NCBI GenBank assembly: GCA_031362985.1
Contig: JANLTO010000048.1
Location: 1-8,743 of the forward strand
From: SHZL01 sp031362985
GTDB taxonomy: Bacteria; Pseudomonadota; Gammaproteobacteria; Xanthomonadales; SZUA-36
Direction of reading: 5' to 3'
DNA: 8,743 nt
A model generated the notes under the pieces. That model was not told the DNA's origin. It did not search any database and was given only the letters and a program-made list of their open reading frames with translations. A program made the position numbers and the translations under genes. Shown piece by piece: positions 1-7,269 of this stretch (the stretch's first letter is position 1; every line of letters begins with the position of its first letter).

Positions 1-1742
1 ACTTCGGAAAGCGCGATGGGATTGTCCTTACGGAACAATTTGAAGCGAATAATGCCTCCCCGCGTGGTGTGCGGCCGGTATAGCGTCATGCGCAGTTCTT
101 CTCCCGCATCTACCGCTGCTGCGAGGTCTACATCGTCAGCGGCTAACAGGGGCGTTACGTCTTCCTTATAGGCTTCCGGAAATGCCCTGCCGATGCGCTC
201 TGCCAGCTTGAGCCCCACTTCTTCGCCGTGCCGCTGCACCAGCACGGCGGAGAGTTCGTCCGTCCATGAGCGCACCGCATCCACAATACTCTGCTCCAGC
301 GATGGCACATCCAGCTTGATTTCGCTGCCGGGCTCCGGCCGGATGATTACCTGCAGCCGTGCCAGGGTGGATTCTGAAACATTAACCACGTAATCCAGTG
401 TGCGGCCGTGCAGGGCGCGCTTGAGAATGTTCTGGATCTTTTCCCGGTTCTCGGTATTGAATCGCTCGCGCGGAATATAAACCAGGCAGGAATAAAAACG
501 CCCGTAGCGTTCACGTCGGATAAACAGGCGTACCCTTCTGCGTTCCTGCAAATTGAGCACACCTACCGCAATCTCTGCCAGCTCGGCGCTACTGGCCTGA
601 AACATGTCGTCTCGCGGCATGGTTTCAAAGATATGCAGCATGGATTTCCATGCATGGCTGCCCGGGTTCAGCTTCAGGTCTTCAAGCACCGTTTTCGCCC
701 TGCCCCTGACCAAGGGTGTGTCCAGGGCACTGAGCGAGTACGCGCTGGAGGTAAACAGGCCCAGGAATCTGCGTTCCGCAATCGTGCGTCCGCGGGCATC
801 GAACTTCAGCACACCGATATAATCCAGGTAGCCTTGCCGATGCACCGTTGAGCGGGCATTGGTCTTGGTGATAATCAAGGGCGATTCCTGGCCGGATTTA
901 CGCGCAGCTTCCCCCAGGCTGGATAAAGGGCGCCTGGAGACGGTATCGTCAGTTTCACGCAGGATGCCCATGCCAGAGCCCGGCACAAGGCGAAGGCCAT
1001 GGCCTTTGTCTCCCTTCACTACTTCATAATCGCGCACGCCCAGAAAGATGAAGTGGTCATCCGCGAGCCACGACAGGAACTGCTGGCATTCCTGCATGAA
1101 TTCCGGGCTGGCGTCGGGCGCCCATGCGGGCATGAGTTGGCGCGTGGCCTCAACCACGTCAGCCATGGCTTTCCAGTCCGTCACGGCAGAGCTCAGATCT
1201 TCCAGCGCTTTGCCCAGGCGCTCTGTTATTTCTGCCAGAATTTCCGGCCTGGTCTGGCGGCTGATCTGGATCAGCACCACGGATTCGGTAATCGCCCGTG
1301 CATCATGCTGATCCGTGATGGCGGTAAGCCGACCGCCACGATCGCGTCGAACCCGTATCACCGGGTGGATGATCAGGTGAACATCGAGGTTCATTTCTGC
1401 GAGGGCAATAGACGCACTGTCCACCAGGAACGGTTTGTCATCGTTCACCATTTCGATGATGGTATGGGTGCTTTCCCAACCATGCTCTTTCGCACCGGGA
1501 TTGTATACACGTAATAAGGTCTGTCCAGGCAATCTGCGGGACATGAATTTGAGCTGACCCGCCACCACACCAGCCAGGGTTGCCGGGATTTCCCGCTCCA
1601 ATTCTTCCATCGGCACGCGCCGGAAGAAATATCTGATGTAGTCCCGCGCCAGTCCGGCCTGCTTCTCGTTCAGCATCCCGGTCAAGGCCTTTCCAATGCG
1701 ATCCAGCAGAACTTTCTTTTCCTGGTCAGATGATTTTTTCAT
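1..1742 (-). CDS. gdhB: NAD-specific glutamate dehydrogenase, 180-kDa class, N-terminal part (runs off the left edge)
   Basis: Enzymes of this family oxidatively deaminate L-glutamate to 2-oxoglutarate and ammonium with NAD+ in the cytoplasm, usually for glutamate or amino-acid catabolism. The minus-strand frame is open from an ATG at 1742 to the window edge. That gives 580 complete codons of a family usually about 1,600 residues long, so the catalytic dehydrogenase domain lies outside the window. The visible part is the N-terminal regulatory (ACT-like) region. Recognisable stretches include FIFLGVRDYEVV, the RRFLGLFTSSAYS block, MPRDDMFQ at about residue 375, and VYIPRERFNTENR at about 420-432, all typical of Bac_GDH proteins. 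Reading the frame in detail from 1020 down to about 480 showed no frameshift. The start MKKSSDQEKK follows an AAAGG at 1756-1760, 13 bases upstream, which is rather far for a ribosome binding site. The gene is transcribed divergently from sahR-metH. Family assignment is confident; the symbol follows Pseudomonas usage. Confidence 0.93.
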   Translation of the reverse strand, partial: MKKSSDQEKKVLLDRIGKALTGMLNEKQAGLARDYIRYFFRRVPMEELEREIPATLAGVVAGQLKFMSRRLPGQTLLRVYNPGAKEHGWESTHTIIEMVNDDKPFLVDSASIALAEMNLDVHLIIHPVIRVRRDRGGRLTAITDQHDARAITESVVLIQISRQTRPEILAEITERLGKALEDLSSAVTDWKAMADVVEATRQLMPAWAPDASPEFMQECQQFLSWLADDHFIFLGVRDYEVVKGDKGHGLRLVPGSGMGILRETDDTVSRRPLSSLGEAARKSGQESPLIITKTNARSTVHRQGYLDYIGVLKFDARGRTIAERRFLGLFTSSAYSLSALDTPLVRGRAKTVLEDLKLNPGSHAWKSMLHIFETMPRDDMFQASSAELAEIAVGVLNLQERRRVRLFIRRERYGRFYSCLVYIPRERFNTENREKIQNILKRALHGRTLDYVVNVSESTLARLQVIIRPEPGSEIKLDVPSLEQSIVDAVRSWTDELSAVLVQRHGEEVGLKLAERIGRAFPEAYKEDVTPLLAADDVDLAAAVDAGEELRMTLYRPHTTRGGIIRFKLFRKDNPIALSE

Positions 1743-1770
1743 GAGTGATGGCAAACCTTTACGAAGAGCT

Positions 1771-1792
1771 ATACGGCAGGGGCCGCCAGTAT
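1771..1792. repeat. Small hairpin in the divergent intergenic region
   Basis: ATACGGC at 1771-1777 can pair with GCC-A-GTAT at 1785-1792. This gives a 7-bp stem with one bulged A around a 7-base purine-rich loop. It lies between the gdh start and the sahR operator and overlaps a possible minus-strand -10 box. There is no T-run, so it is not an intrinsic terminator. It could be a leader structure or operator for the glutamate dehydrogenase gene, or chance. Confidence 0.3.
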
Positions 1793-1816
1793 AAACTTTG
1801 GCCAAACCGAAAACTG
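1788..1816 (-). promoter_or_regulatory. Possible promoter for the glutamate dehydrogenase gene
   Basis: On the minus strand a good -10 hexamer TATACT (1793 down to 1788) lies about 45 bases upstream of the gdh ATG. The hexamer at the expected -35 position, 17 bases further upstream, is CAGTTT, a poor match. The -10 match and location support it, but the missing -35 keeps confidence low. An activator-dependent promoter would look like this. Confidence 0.25.
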
Positions 1817-1846
1817 CACCGTTTGAAAGGCACGCACGGATTTCTA

Positions 1847-1885
1847 TTGACCTGTTTGCCGACAGTGGTTAGGCTTAAATATCTT
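1847..1885 (+). promoter_or_regulatory. Candidate promoter region for the sahR-metH operon
   Basis: Two overlapping sigma70-like arrangements are visible. One is TTGACC (1847-1852), a 17-base spacer and TAGGCT (1870-1875), with a strong -35 and weak -10. The other is TTGCCG (1856-1861), an 18-base spacer and TATCTT (1880-1885), with both boxes moderate. The second would place its -10 inside the palindrome at 1879-1906, so a bound repressor would block it. I cannot choose between them from sequence alone. Confidence 0.35.
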
Positions 1886-1906
1886 TCAATCGAGATAAAG
1901 AGATAT
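1879..1906. promoter_or_regulatory. AT-rich inverted repeat, candidate SahR operator
   Basis: Arms ATATCT (1879-1884) and AGATAT (1901-1906) are perfect inverted copies. Counting inner positions such as ATC/GAT (1889-1891 with 1894-1896), 10 of 14 base pairs across the 28-base dyad are symmetric. A further AGATA at 1893-1897 pairs with TATCT at 1880-1884, so the site may hold three half-sites. It abuts the sahR ATG at 1907 and includes the only ribosome-binding-like bases (AAAGAG, 1897-1902). ArsR-family proteins bind AT-rich dyads of about this size, and many regulate themselves. Operator function is inferred. Confidence 0.5.
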
Positions 1907-2857
1907 ATGTCTGCCAAAAAGGCAAACTCCCTGGACCTGGAATCAGCGTCCTACCACTGCCGCTTGTTGTCAGATTCTACACGATTACGCCTTTTACACT
2001 TGTTGGAGCACGAGGAACTGAGCGTTGCGGAGCTTTCAGCCATCACCCAGCTTGCCCAGCCACGCGTTTCCACTCACCTTGCCCGGCTCAAGGAAGCCAG
2101 CCTGGTATCTGATCGTCGCGAAGGCGTGTCTGTTTATTACCGCCTCTCTACCGTAATCAATGATGCCAGCCTGGAGGCCATGTGGCAGGTGCTGCGCAAC
2201 AGCCGTTCGGATCCCCTTGCACAACAGGACATGGAACGGGCTAAAAACGTATTACGTTCACGCCGCGGTGATACCTGGGCGGACAGCGTTGCCGGCGACA
2301 TGGAGCGACATTACTCGCCGGGGCGAACCTGGGAAGCGACAGCCCATGGACTGGCGCACCTTGTGGAGCCAGGGGATGTTCTGGATATTGCTTCCGGGGA
2401 TGGTGTGTTGGCCGAACTGCTGGCGCCGAGGGCAAAACATATCACCTGCCTGGATATCAGCCAGAAGGTGGTTGATGCCGCAAAAAAACGTCTCACACGG
2501 TTTACCAATGTGAGCGTACAACTCGGAGACATGCATGCACTTCCCGTCGCGGACAACTCCTTTGACACCGTTGTGTTAATGCATGCTCTGACCTACACCA
2601 CACAGGCGCAGCTCGTGCTGAAGGAAGCTGCCCGGGTGCTGCGCCGGGGAGGCAGATTACTGGCTGTGACACTGGCCCAGCACCAACACGCCAAGGCCGT
2701 GGAGCCATACAATCACGCCAACCTCGGGTTCAGCTGTGAACAACTGCAGCAACTGACGGCCGGGGCCGGGCTGAAGGTAATTGCCTGTGACATCTCGGCG
2801 GTGGAAAAACGCTCACCAAACTTCGCCATCCTGTCGTTGTCTGCCATCCGCAGCTGA
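1907..2857 (+). CDS. sahR: ArsR-family regulator fused to a SAM-methyltransferase-like domain (SahR-like)
   Basis: The predicted 316-residue protein has two domains. Residues about 13-81 form an ArsR-type winged helix (LLSDSTRLRLLHLL, QPRVSTHLARLKEASLV, EGVSVYYRLS). Residues about 150-260 form a class I methyltransferase fold with motif I DIASGDG (160-166), acidic D183 in CLDIS, D208 in GDMHALPV, FDTVVLMHAL (219-228) and LRRGGRLL (245-252). The ELSVAEL segment lacks the ELCVC cysteines of metal-sensing ArsR proteins, so metal sensing is unlikely. Proteins of this architecture beside metH or ahcY are known as SahR, regulators of the methionine/SAH cycle; sensing SAH or SAM here is inferred from that and from the downstream metH. 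I chose ATG 1907. The frame extends back to GTG 1745, but that extension resembles no ArsR N-terminus and would cover the promoter and operator. The start has only a weak AAAGAG four bases upstream, inside the candidate operator. Whether the methyltransferase domain is catalytic cannot be told. Confidence 0.88.
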   Translation: MSAKKANSLDLESASYHCRLLSDSTRLRLLHLLEHEELSVAELSAITQLAQPRVSTHLARLKEASLVSDRREGVSVYYRLSTVINDASLEAMWQVLRNSRSDPLAQQDMERAKNVLRSRRGDTWADSVAGDMERHYSPGRTWEATAHGLAHLVEPGDVLDIASGDGVLAELLAPRAKHITCLDISQKVVDAAKKRLTRFTNVSVQLGDMHALPVADNSFDTVVLMHALTYTTQAQLVLKEAARVLRRGGRLLAVTLAQHQHAKAVEPYNHANLGFSCEQLQQLTAGAGLKVIACDISAVEKRSPNFAILSLSAIRS

Positions 2858-2860
2858 CCT

Positions 2861-5800
2861 GTGAACCAGCTTCCTTACAGGTATCCGCAACGGGTAGCGT
2901 TGCTACAGGAGTTGCTGCATCAGCGCGTGCTGGTTACGGACGGTGCCATGGGCACGATGATCCAGGCACTACGCTTGGAGGAAGAGGATTTCCGCGGCGA
3001 GCGATTTGCTGCTCACCCGACGCCACTGAAGGGCAATAATGATCTGCTCAGCCTGACCCGCCCTGACCTGATCCAGGCCATTCACCAGGGGTTCCTTGAT
3101 GCCGGCGCTGATCTGCTTGAAACCAACACCTTTAATTCAACCAGTATTTCGCAGTCCGACTACGGCACCGAACAGTGCATACGTGAGCTCAATCGCGAAA
3201 GCGCCCGGATAGCGGTGACTGCAGCCGTTGCTGCAAGTGATGCAAACCCGCAGCAGCCACGCTTTGTTATGGGCGCGCTCGGCCCCACTAACCGCACCGC
3301 TTCGCTCTCACCTGATGTAAATCGGCCGGAATTTCGCAATACCAGTTTCGATGAGATGCGTAGCGCCTACGCAGAAGCTGCATTGGGGCTGGTTGAAGGT
3401 GGCTGCGACCTGCTCATCGTTGAAACCGTTTTTGACACCTTGAACTGCAAGGCGGCGCTGTTTGGTATCGGCGACACGTTTGCACAACTGGGTTACCGGC
3501 TGCCGGTAATTATTTCCGGCACGATCATAGATGCCAGCGGGCGAACGCTGTCCGGCCAGACCGTTGAAGCATTCTGGTATTCAATCCGGCATGCCCGGCC
3601 ATTTGCCGTTGGATTGAATTGCGCTCTGGGGGCCGAGGAAATACGGCCGTGGATCCGTGACCTCTCCCACATTGCGGAATGCCCGATAATTCTCTATCCC
3701 AATGCCGGCCTGCCCAATGAGTTGGGCGAATACGATGATACGCCCGGCCACATGTCCAAAGTTATCGGCGACCTGGCGACTGAGGGGCTGCTGAATATTG
3801 CCGGGGGTTGCTGCGGCACTACTCCAGAGCATATTGCTGCAATTACGCATGCCGTGCGGTCTGCGCCGCCGCGGCGCCTGCCTCAACTGCCCGCGTTCTG
3901 CCGCCTGGCGGGACTGGAGCCGCTGGTGCTGACTCCTGAGCTCAATTTCGTCAACGTGGGTGAGCGCACCAATGTTACTGGTTCCGCCCGCTTCCGCAAG
4001 CTGATCGAGCATGACAACTACGCCGCTGCGGTCGCGATTGCGCGCCAGCAGGTGGAGAGCGGAGCCCAGATTATCGATGTAAATATGGACGAAGGGCTGC
4101 TGGATGGTCCCGTCGCCATGGCCCGATTCATCAACCTGATTGCCGCGGAACCAGACATCTCCCGCGTCCCCGTGATGATCGACTCATCCCGCTGGGATGT
4201 TATCGAGGCCGGGCTTAAATGCCTGCAGGGGAAAGGCATCGTCAATTCCATCAGCCTCAAGGAAGGCGAAGCTTCGTTCATTGCGCAGGCCAACAAGGTA
4301 TTGCGCTATGGCGCTGCTGTCATCGTCATGGCGTTCGATGAAAACGGTCAGGCCGATACGCTGGCAAAAAGGGTAGCCGTGTGCCAGCGCGCCTGGATGA
4401 TTCTCACGGAGACCGTCGGGTTCCCGCCAGAGGACATCATCTTCGACCCGAACATTTTTGCTGTTGCAACAGGTATTGCCGAACATGCAACCTACGGCCT
4501 GGACTTCATCGAGGCCTGCAGGCAAATCAAGCAGGTCTGCCCCGGTGTATTGATTTCCGGTGGCGTCAGCAACGTGTCTTTTTCCTTTCGCGGCCAGGAC
4601 CGGGTGCGGGAAGCCATCCACTCGGTATTCCTCTACCACGCCATTCAAGCTGGAATGGACATGGGTATCGTCAACGCCGGCCAGCTTGAAGTGTACGATG
4701 AGATCGACCCGGAACTGCGCAATGCAGTCGAGGATGTTGTGCTCAATCGCCGCGAAGATGCCACTGATCGTCTGCTGGAAATAGCGCAGGCATTCCAGGG
4801 TGGAGGGAAAAGCGAAGCGATCAGCGAAGCCTGGCGGGAAGACGCTGTGGAAGATCGCCTGGTGCACGCCCTGGTTAAAGGCATTAACACGTACATCGAC
4901 GAAGATACTGAAGAAGCAAGGCTTCAGTCTCGCCGGGCACTGGACGTTATCGAAGGACCCTTGATGAAGGGCATGAACGTGGTCGGCGACCTGTTCGGTA
5001 GCGGCAAAATGTTCTTGCCGCAGGTCGTCAAGAGCGCGCGCGTCATGAAGCAGGCTGTCGCCGTCCTCATTCCACACATCGAAAATGAAAAGGCTGCTGC
5101 GGGCGAAGCAGCCAGAGACCAGGGCCACATCGTGATGGCTACGGTCAAGGGTGATGTGCATGACATTGGCAAGAATATTGTTGCCGTGGTGCTGCGGTGT
5201 AACAACTTTCGCGTGACGGACCTCGGTGTCATGGTGCCCGGCGAATCCATACTTGCCGCGGCAGTGCGGGAAAAAGCCGATATCATCGGATTGTCGGGAC
5301 TGATCACTCCATCGCTGGAAGAAATGCGCATGGTGGCAGCGGAAATGCAGCGACAGGGTTTCGAGCTTCCCTTGCTCATAGGCGGAGCAACCACTTCGCC
5401 GGTACACACGGCACTGCGCATTGAACCGGAATATCGACAAGGCGTGTTCTGGGTCAAGGATGCTTCGCGCGCCGTGGGCGTGGTGCGGCAACTTCTGGAG
5501 CCTGACAGCCGCCTTGCCCTGCATGTTAAGACTACTGAGGAATACCAGCGCCTGCGCGATCGCCGGGCCCAGGGCAGCCGCAGAGCGCCCCCTATCCCGC
5601 TCGCCGCAGCCCGGGAAAACCGGGTTGCCATCGACTGGTCCCTGGGCATTCCGTCTGCACCACGAAATATGGGTGTCCAGGTGTTCGAAAACTACCCCCT
5701 GGAAGAGCTCGTAGACCTAATAGACTGGACACCTTTTTTCCAAACCTGGGAGCTGGTTGGCAGTTATCCAGGCATCCTTGAAGACCCGGTCGTAGGCGAG

Positions 5801-6565
5801 GTTGCCACCAGCCTTTATCAGGATGCACGTGCGATGCTGGCCCGGATCATTCAGGAAAACTGGGTAAGGGCAGCGGCGGTAATCGGCTTGTTTCCGGCCG
5901 TTGCAGAAGGCGATGACGTTGTGGTATTCGACCCCGACCAACCCGGCGTAGAACTCACTCGCCTGCTTTTCCTGCGGCAGCAGAAATCCAAGGCGGAAGG
6001 TCGCGCTAACGTGTGCCTGGCCGATTACATTGCCCCGCGCGCAACCGGGCTTGCCGACCACATCGGATTGTTTGCCGTGACCGCAGGACTGGGCATAGAG
6101 GCACAGGTGGCAAAGTTTGACGCAGCGCATGATGACTACAACGCCATCCTGCTCAAAGCCCTTGCTGATCGCCTCGCGGAAGCCATGGCAGAGCGCCTGC
6201 ACCAACGCGTACGCACGGAGTTGTGGGGATACGCCGTGGACGAAAACCTGGATGCGGCTGCACTGATTGGCGAAAACTACCAGGGAATTCGCCCGGCGCC
6301 CGGCTATCCAGCCTGCCCTGATCACAGCGAGAAGGAAAAGATTTTCCAATTGCTGGATGCCGCCAAGCGCGCCGGGGTCGAGCTAACCAGTGGTTATTCC
6401 ATGCTACCGGCAGCCAGTGTATGTGGGTACTACTTTGCCCACCCGGAAGCAAAATACTGCGTGCTTGGCCCCGTGTTGCCCGACCAGCTGGAAGACTATG
6501 CCCTGCGGAAATGTTGCAGCGTTGACTCGCTGCGGCGACTCCTTCCGTCCAACCTGCACGATTGA
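2861..6565 (+). CDS. metH: Cobalamin-dependent methionine synthase, full length
   Basis: Transfers a methyl group from 5-methyltetrahydrofolate to homocysteine through methylcobalamin, giving methionine and tetrahydrofolate in the cytoplasm. At 1,234 residues it matches the usual size (E. coli 1,227). Domains in order: homocysteine-binding barrel (about 10-335) with zinc ligands Cys254 (GLNCALG) and Cys317-Cys318 (GGCCGTT); pterin-binding barrel (about 362-625; FVNVGERTNVTGS, DVNMDEGLLDG, MIDSSRWDVIE); cobalamin cap (about 660-750; EGPLMKGMNVVGDLFG); cobalamin-binding Rossmann domain with lower axial ligand His767 in GDVHDIGKN; reactivation domain (about 908-1234) with the SAM-binding RPAPGYPAC (1144-1152) and GYYFAHPEAKY. 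All key residues are present, so the enzyme should be active and self-reactivating by SAM and an electron donor. The start is GTG 2861, three bases after the sahR stop and without a clear Shine-Dalgarno sequence, which suggests translational coupling. A later start would cut into the first barrel. No cobalamin or SAM riboswitch precedes the operon. Confidence 0.98.
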   Translation: MNQLPYRYPQRVALLQELLHQRVLVTDGAMGTMIQALRLEEEDFRGERFAAHPTPLKGNNDLLSLTRPDLIQAIHQGFLDAGADLLETNTFNSTSISQSDYGTEQCIRELNRESARIAVTAAVAASDANPQQPRFVMGALGPTNRTASLSPDVNRPEFRNTSFDEMRSAYAEAALGLVEGGCDLLIVETVFDTLNCKAALFGIGDTFAQLGYRLPVIISGTIIDASGRTLSGQTVEAFWYSIRHARPFAVGLNCALGAEEIRPWIRDLSHIAECPIILYPNAGLPNELGEYDDTPGHMSKVIGDLATEGLLNIAGGCCGTTPEHIAAITHAVRSAPPRRLPQLPAFCRLAGLEPLVLTPELNFVNVGERTNVTGSARFRKLIEHDNYAAAVAIARQQVESGAQIIDVNMDEGLLDGPVAMARFINLIAAEPDISRVPVMIDSSRWDVIEAGLKCLQGKGIVNSISLKEGEASFIAQANKVLRYGAAVIVMAFDENGQADTLAKRVAVCQRAWMILTETVGFPPEDIIFDPNIFAVATGIAEHATYGLDFIEACRQIKQVCPGVLISGGVSNVSFSFRGQDRVREAIHSVFLYHAIQAGMDMGIVNAGQLEVYDEIDPELRNAVEDVVLNRREDATDRLLEIAQAFQGGGKSEAISEAWREDAVEDRLVHALVKGINTYIDEDTEEARLQSRRALDVIEGPLMKGMNVVGDLFGSGKMFLPQVVKSARVMKQAVAVLIPHIENEKAAAGEAARDQGHIVMATVKGDVHDIGKNIVAVVLRCNNFRVTDLGVMVPGESILAAAVREKADIIGLSGLITPSLEEMRMVAAEMQRQGFELPLLIGGATTSPVHTALRIEPEYRQGVFWVKDASRAVGVVRQLLEPDSRLALHVKTTEEYQRLRDRRAQGSRRAPPIPLAAARENRVAIDWSLGIPSAPRNMGVQVFENYPLEELVDLIDWTPFFQTWELVGSYPGILEDPVVGEVATSLYQDARAMLARIIQENWVRAAAVIGLFPAVAEGDDVVVFDPDQPGVELTRLLFLRQQKSKAEGRANVCLADYIAPRATGLADHIGLFAVTAGLGIEAQVAKFDAAHDDYNAILLKALADRLAEAMAERLHQRVRTELWGYAVDENLDAAALIGENYQGIRPAPGYPACPDHSEKEKIFQLLDAAKRAGVELTSGYSMLPAASVCGYYFAHPEAKYCVLGPVLPDQLEDYALRKCCSVDSLRRLLPSNLHD

Positions 6566-6600
6566 TGCCTCTCCTGTAAACCCACCGCGCGCAGGCGGAG

Positions 6601-7269
6601 TTACCAGATCAGGTCGTCGGGCACCGGGACCTGTTGATCGCTTTGTGCTCCACCAGAAAGATCCGGAACGTGCTCCAGCGAAAGCATTCGCACCTGGTCA
6701 ACATGTTTCGACGACAACACATGGTAACCACCGGACAGGTAAACCAGTCCGAGCTGGCCTGCATTGATCGCTTTGAATTGCTCCAGTGTAACGTTGACTT
6801 TGCGAATGCGTTCCTTGTATATGAAATGACGGGCCAGCTCTGCAGCGGGATCATTCAGGCGGTAGGGTTGAACGATTGCCTTGATTGCATTATTGATTTG
6901 CCGGCGCTTGAGGTCTGCAAGCCGCTTGCTCTCCTTGGCTGCTTCCGCCTCTGTCCTGGACTGCTGCTCGCGTAAAATATAGGCCTGTTCAAGAGTGAGC
7001 TTGCTGCTATCGGCCGTTGGCAGCTCAAGCTTCCCTGGCGGGTGTGAGCCCTGTTGCCTGGGTTGCGCCTGCACGGGCCGTGCTTGCCCGGGTTGTGCCT
7101 GCCAGGGCTGATTATGCTTGGACCCAGCTTGCAGTGGTTTGTCGTTCCTTCGCGTGGCGTGTTGAGTGGGACCAGGATTTGGTTTCTGATTTTTTTTTGG
7201 AACGGGCCTGGGCGCGGTTTCCTTAGCCAGCCCCAGGGCTTTTAATTGGTCCTGCAGGGACTTGCTCAT
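6601..7269 (-). CDS. yaiL: YaiL/DUF2058 family protein with an expanded Gln/Pro-rich linker
   Basis: The 222-residue soluble protein begins MSKSLQDQLKALGLA and ends VPVPDDLIW, the two most recognisable ends of the YaiL/DUF2058 family (E. coli YaiL ends VPDDLMW). Family function is not established; some databases label it nucleoprotein/polynucleotide-associated, which I treat as unproven. Residues about 20-80 are a basic, Gln/Pro-rich, probably disordered linker with internal repeats. Residues about 92-130 are charged and helical (REQQSRTEAEAAKESKRLAD), a possible coiled coil, followed by a compact C-terminal domain. It is about 40 residues longer than E. coli YaiL, mostly through the linker. 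There is no signal peptide or membrane segment. Its ATG overlaps the fcl stop (ATGA, 7269-7266), with GGGGGA upstream as a plausible ribosome binding site inside fcl. It is last in the gmd-fcl-yaiL run and converges on metH. Confidence 0.9.
   Translation of the reverse strand: MSKSLQDQLKALGLAKETAPRPVPKKNQKPNPGPTQHATRRNDKPLQAGSKHNQPWQAQPGQARPVQAQPRQQGSHPPGKLELPTADSSKLTLEQAYILREQQSRTEAEAAKESKRLADLKRRQINNAIKAIVQPYRLNDPAAELARHFIYKERIRKVNVTLEQFKAINAGQLGLVYLSGGYHVLSSKHVDQVRMLSLEHVPDLSGGAQSDQQVPVPDDLIW
7053..7101 (-). repeat. Imperfect 30-base-period repeat inside the yaiL linker
   Basis: The 19-base segments at 7053-7071 and 7083-7101 match at 16 of 19 positions with a period of 30 bases. On the minus strand they encode QAQPGQ and QAQPRQ in the QAQPGQARPVQAQPRQ stretch. 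The period is a multiple of three, so the duplication keeps frame. This is a local expansion within a disordered linker, not a mobile element. Confidence 0.6.

Noticed and set aside
408..851. Plus-strand open frames across 193-1514, opposite the glutamate dehydrogenase
   Set aside because: The minus-strand frame here reads as a recognisable Bac_GDH protein without interruption, so the plus-strand frames are antisense shadows.
1745..1906. N-terminal extension of SahR from GTG 1745 (54 extra residues)
   Set aside because: The extension does not look like an ArsR N-terminus, covers the candidate promoter and palindrome, and its GTG lies within a few bases of the divergent gdh start. ATG 1907 gives the normal domain layout.
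1743..1906. SAM, SAH or cobalamin riboswitch ahead of sahR-metH
   Set aside because: The space is too short for a cobalamin riboswitch. I see no B12-box-like or SAM/SAH aptamer core, and the likely transcript leader is only about 15-25 bases.
1907..2857. Metal- or arsenic-sensing ArsR regulator
   Set aside because: The recognition-helix region has ELSVAEL in place of the cysteine-containing metal site, there are no nearby resistance genes, and the protein carries a methyltransferase domain beside metH.
4184..5524. Long minus-strand open frame (446 codons) opposite metH
   Set aside because: It lies entirely inside metH, whose frame is conserved in every domain. The translation resembles no family, is rich in His, Cys and Arg as antisense frames often are, and is a shadow of metH codon bias.
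6566..6600. Terminator between convergent metH and yaiL
   Set aside because: Only short stems are possible (CCGC/GCGG around GCGCAG, or CTCC/GGAG), with no T-run on either strand. This is not enough to call an intrinsic terminator.
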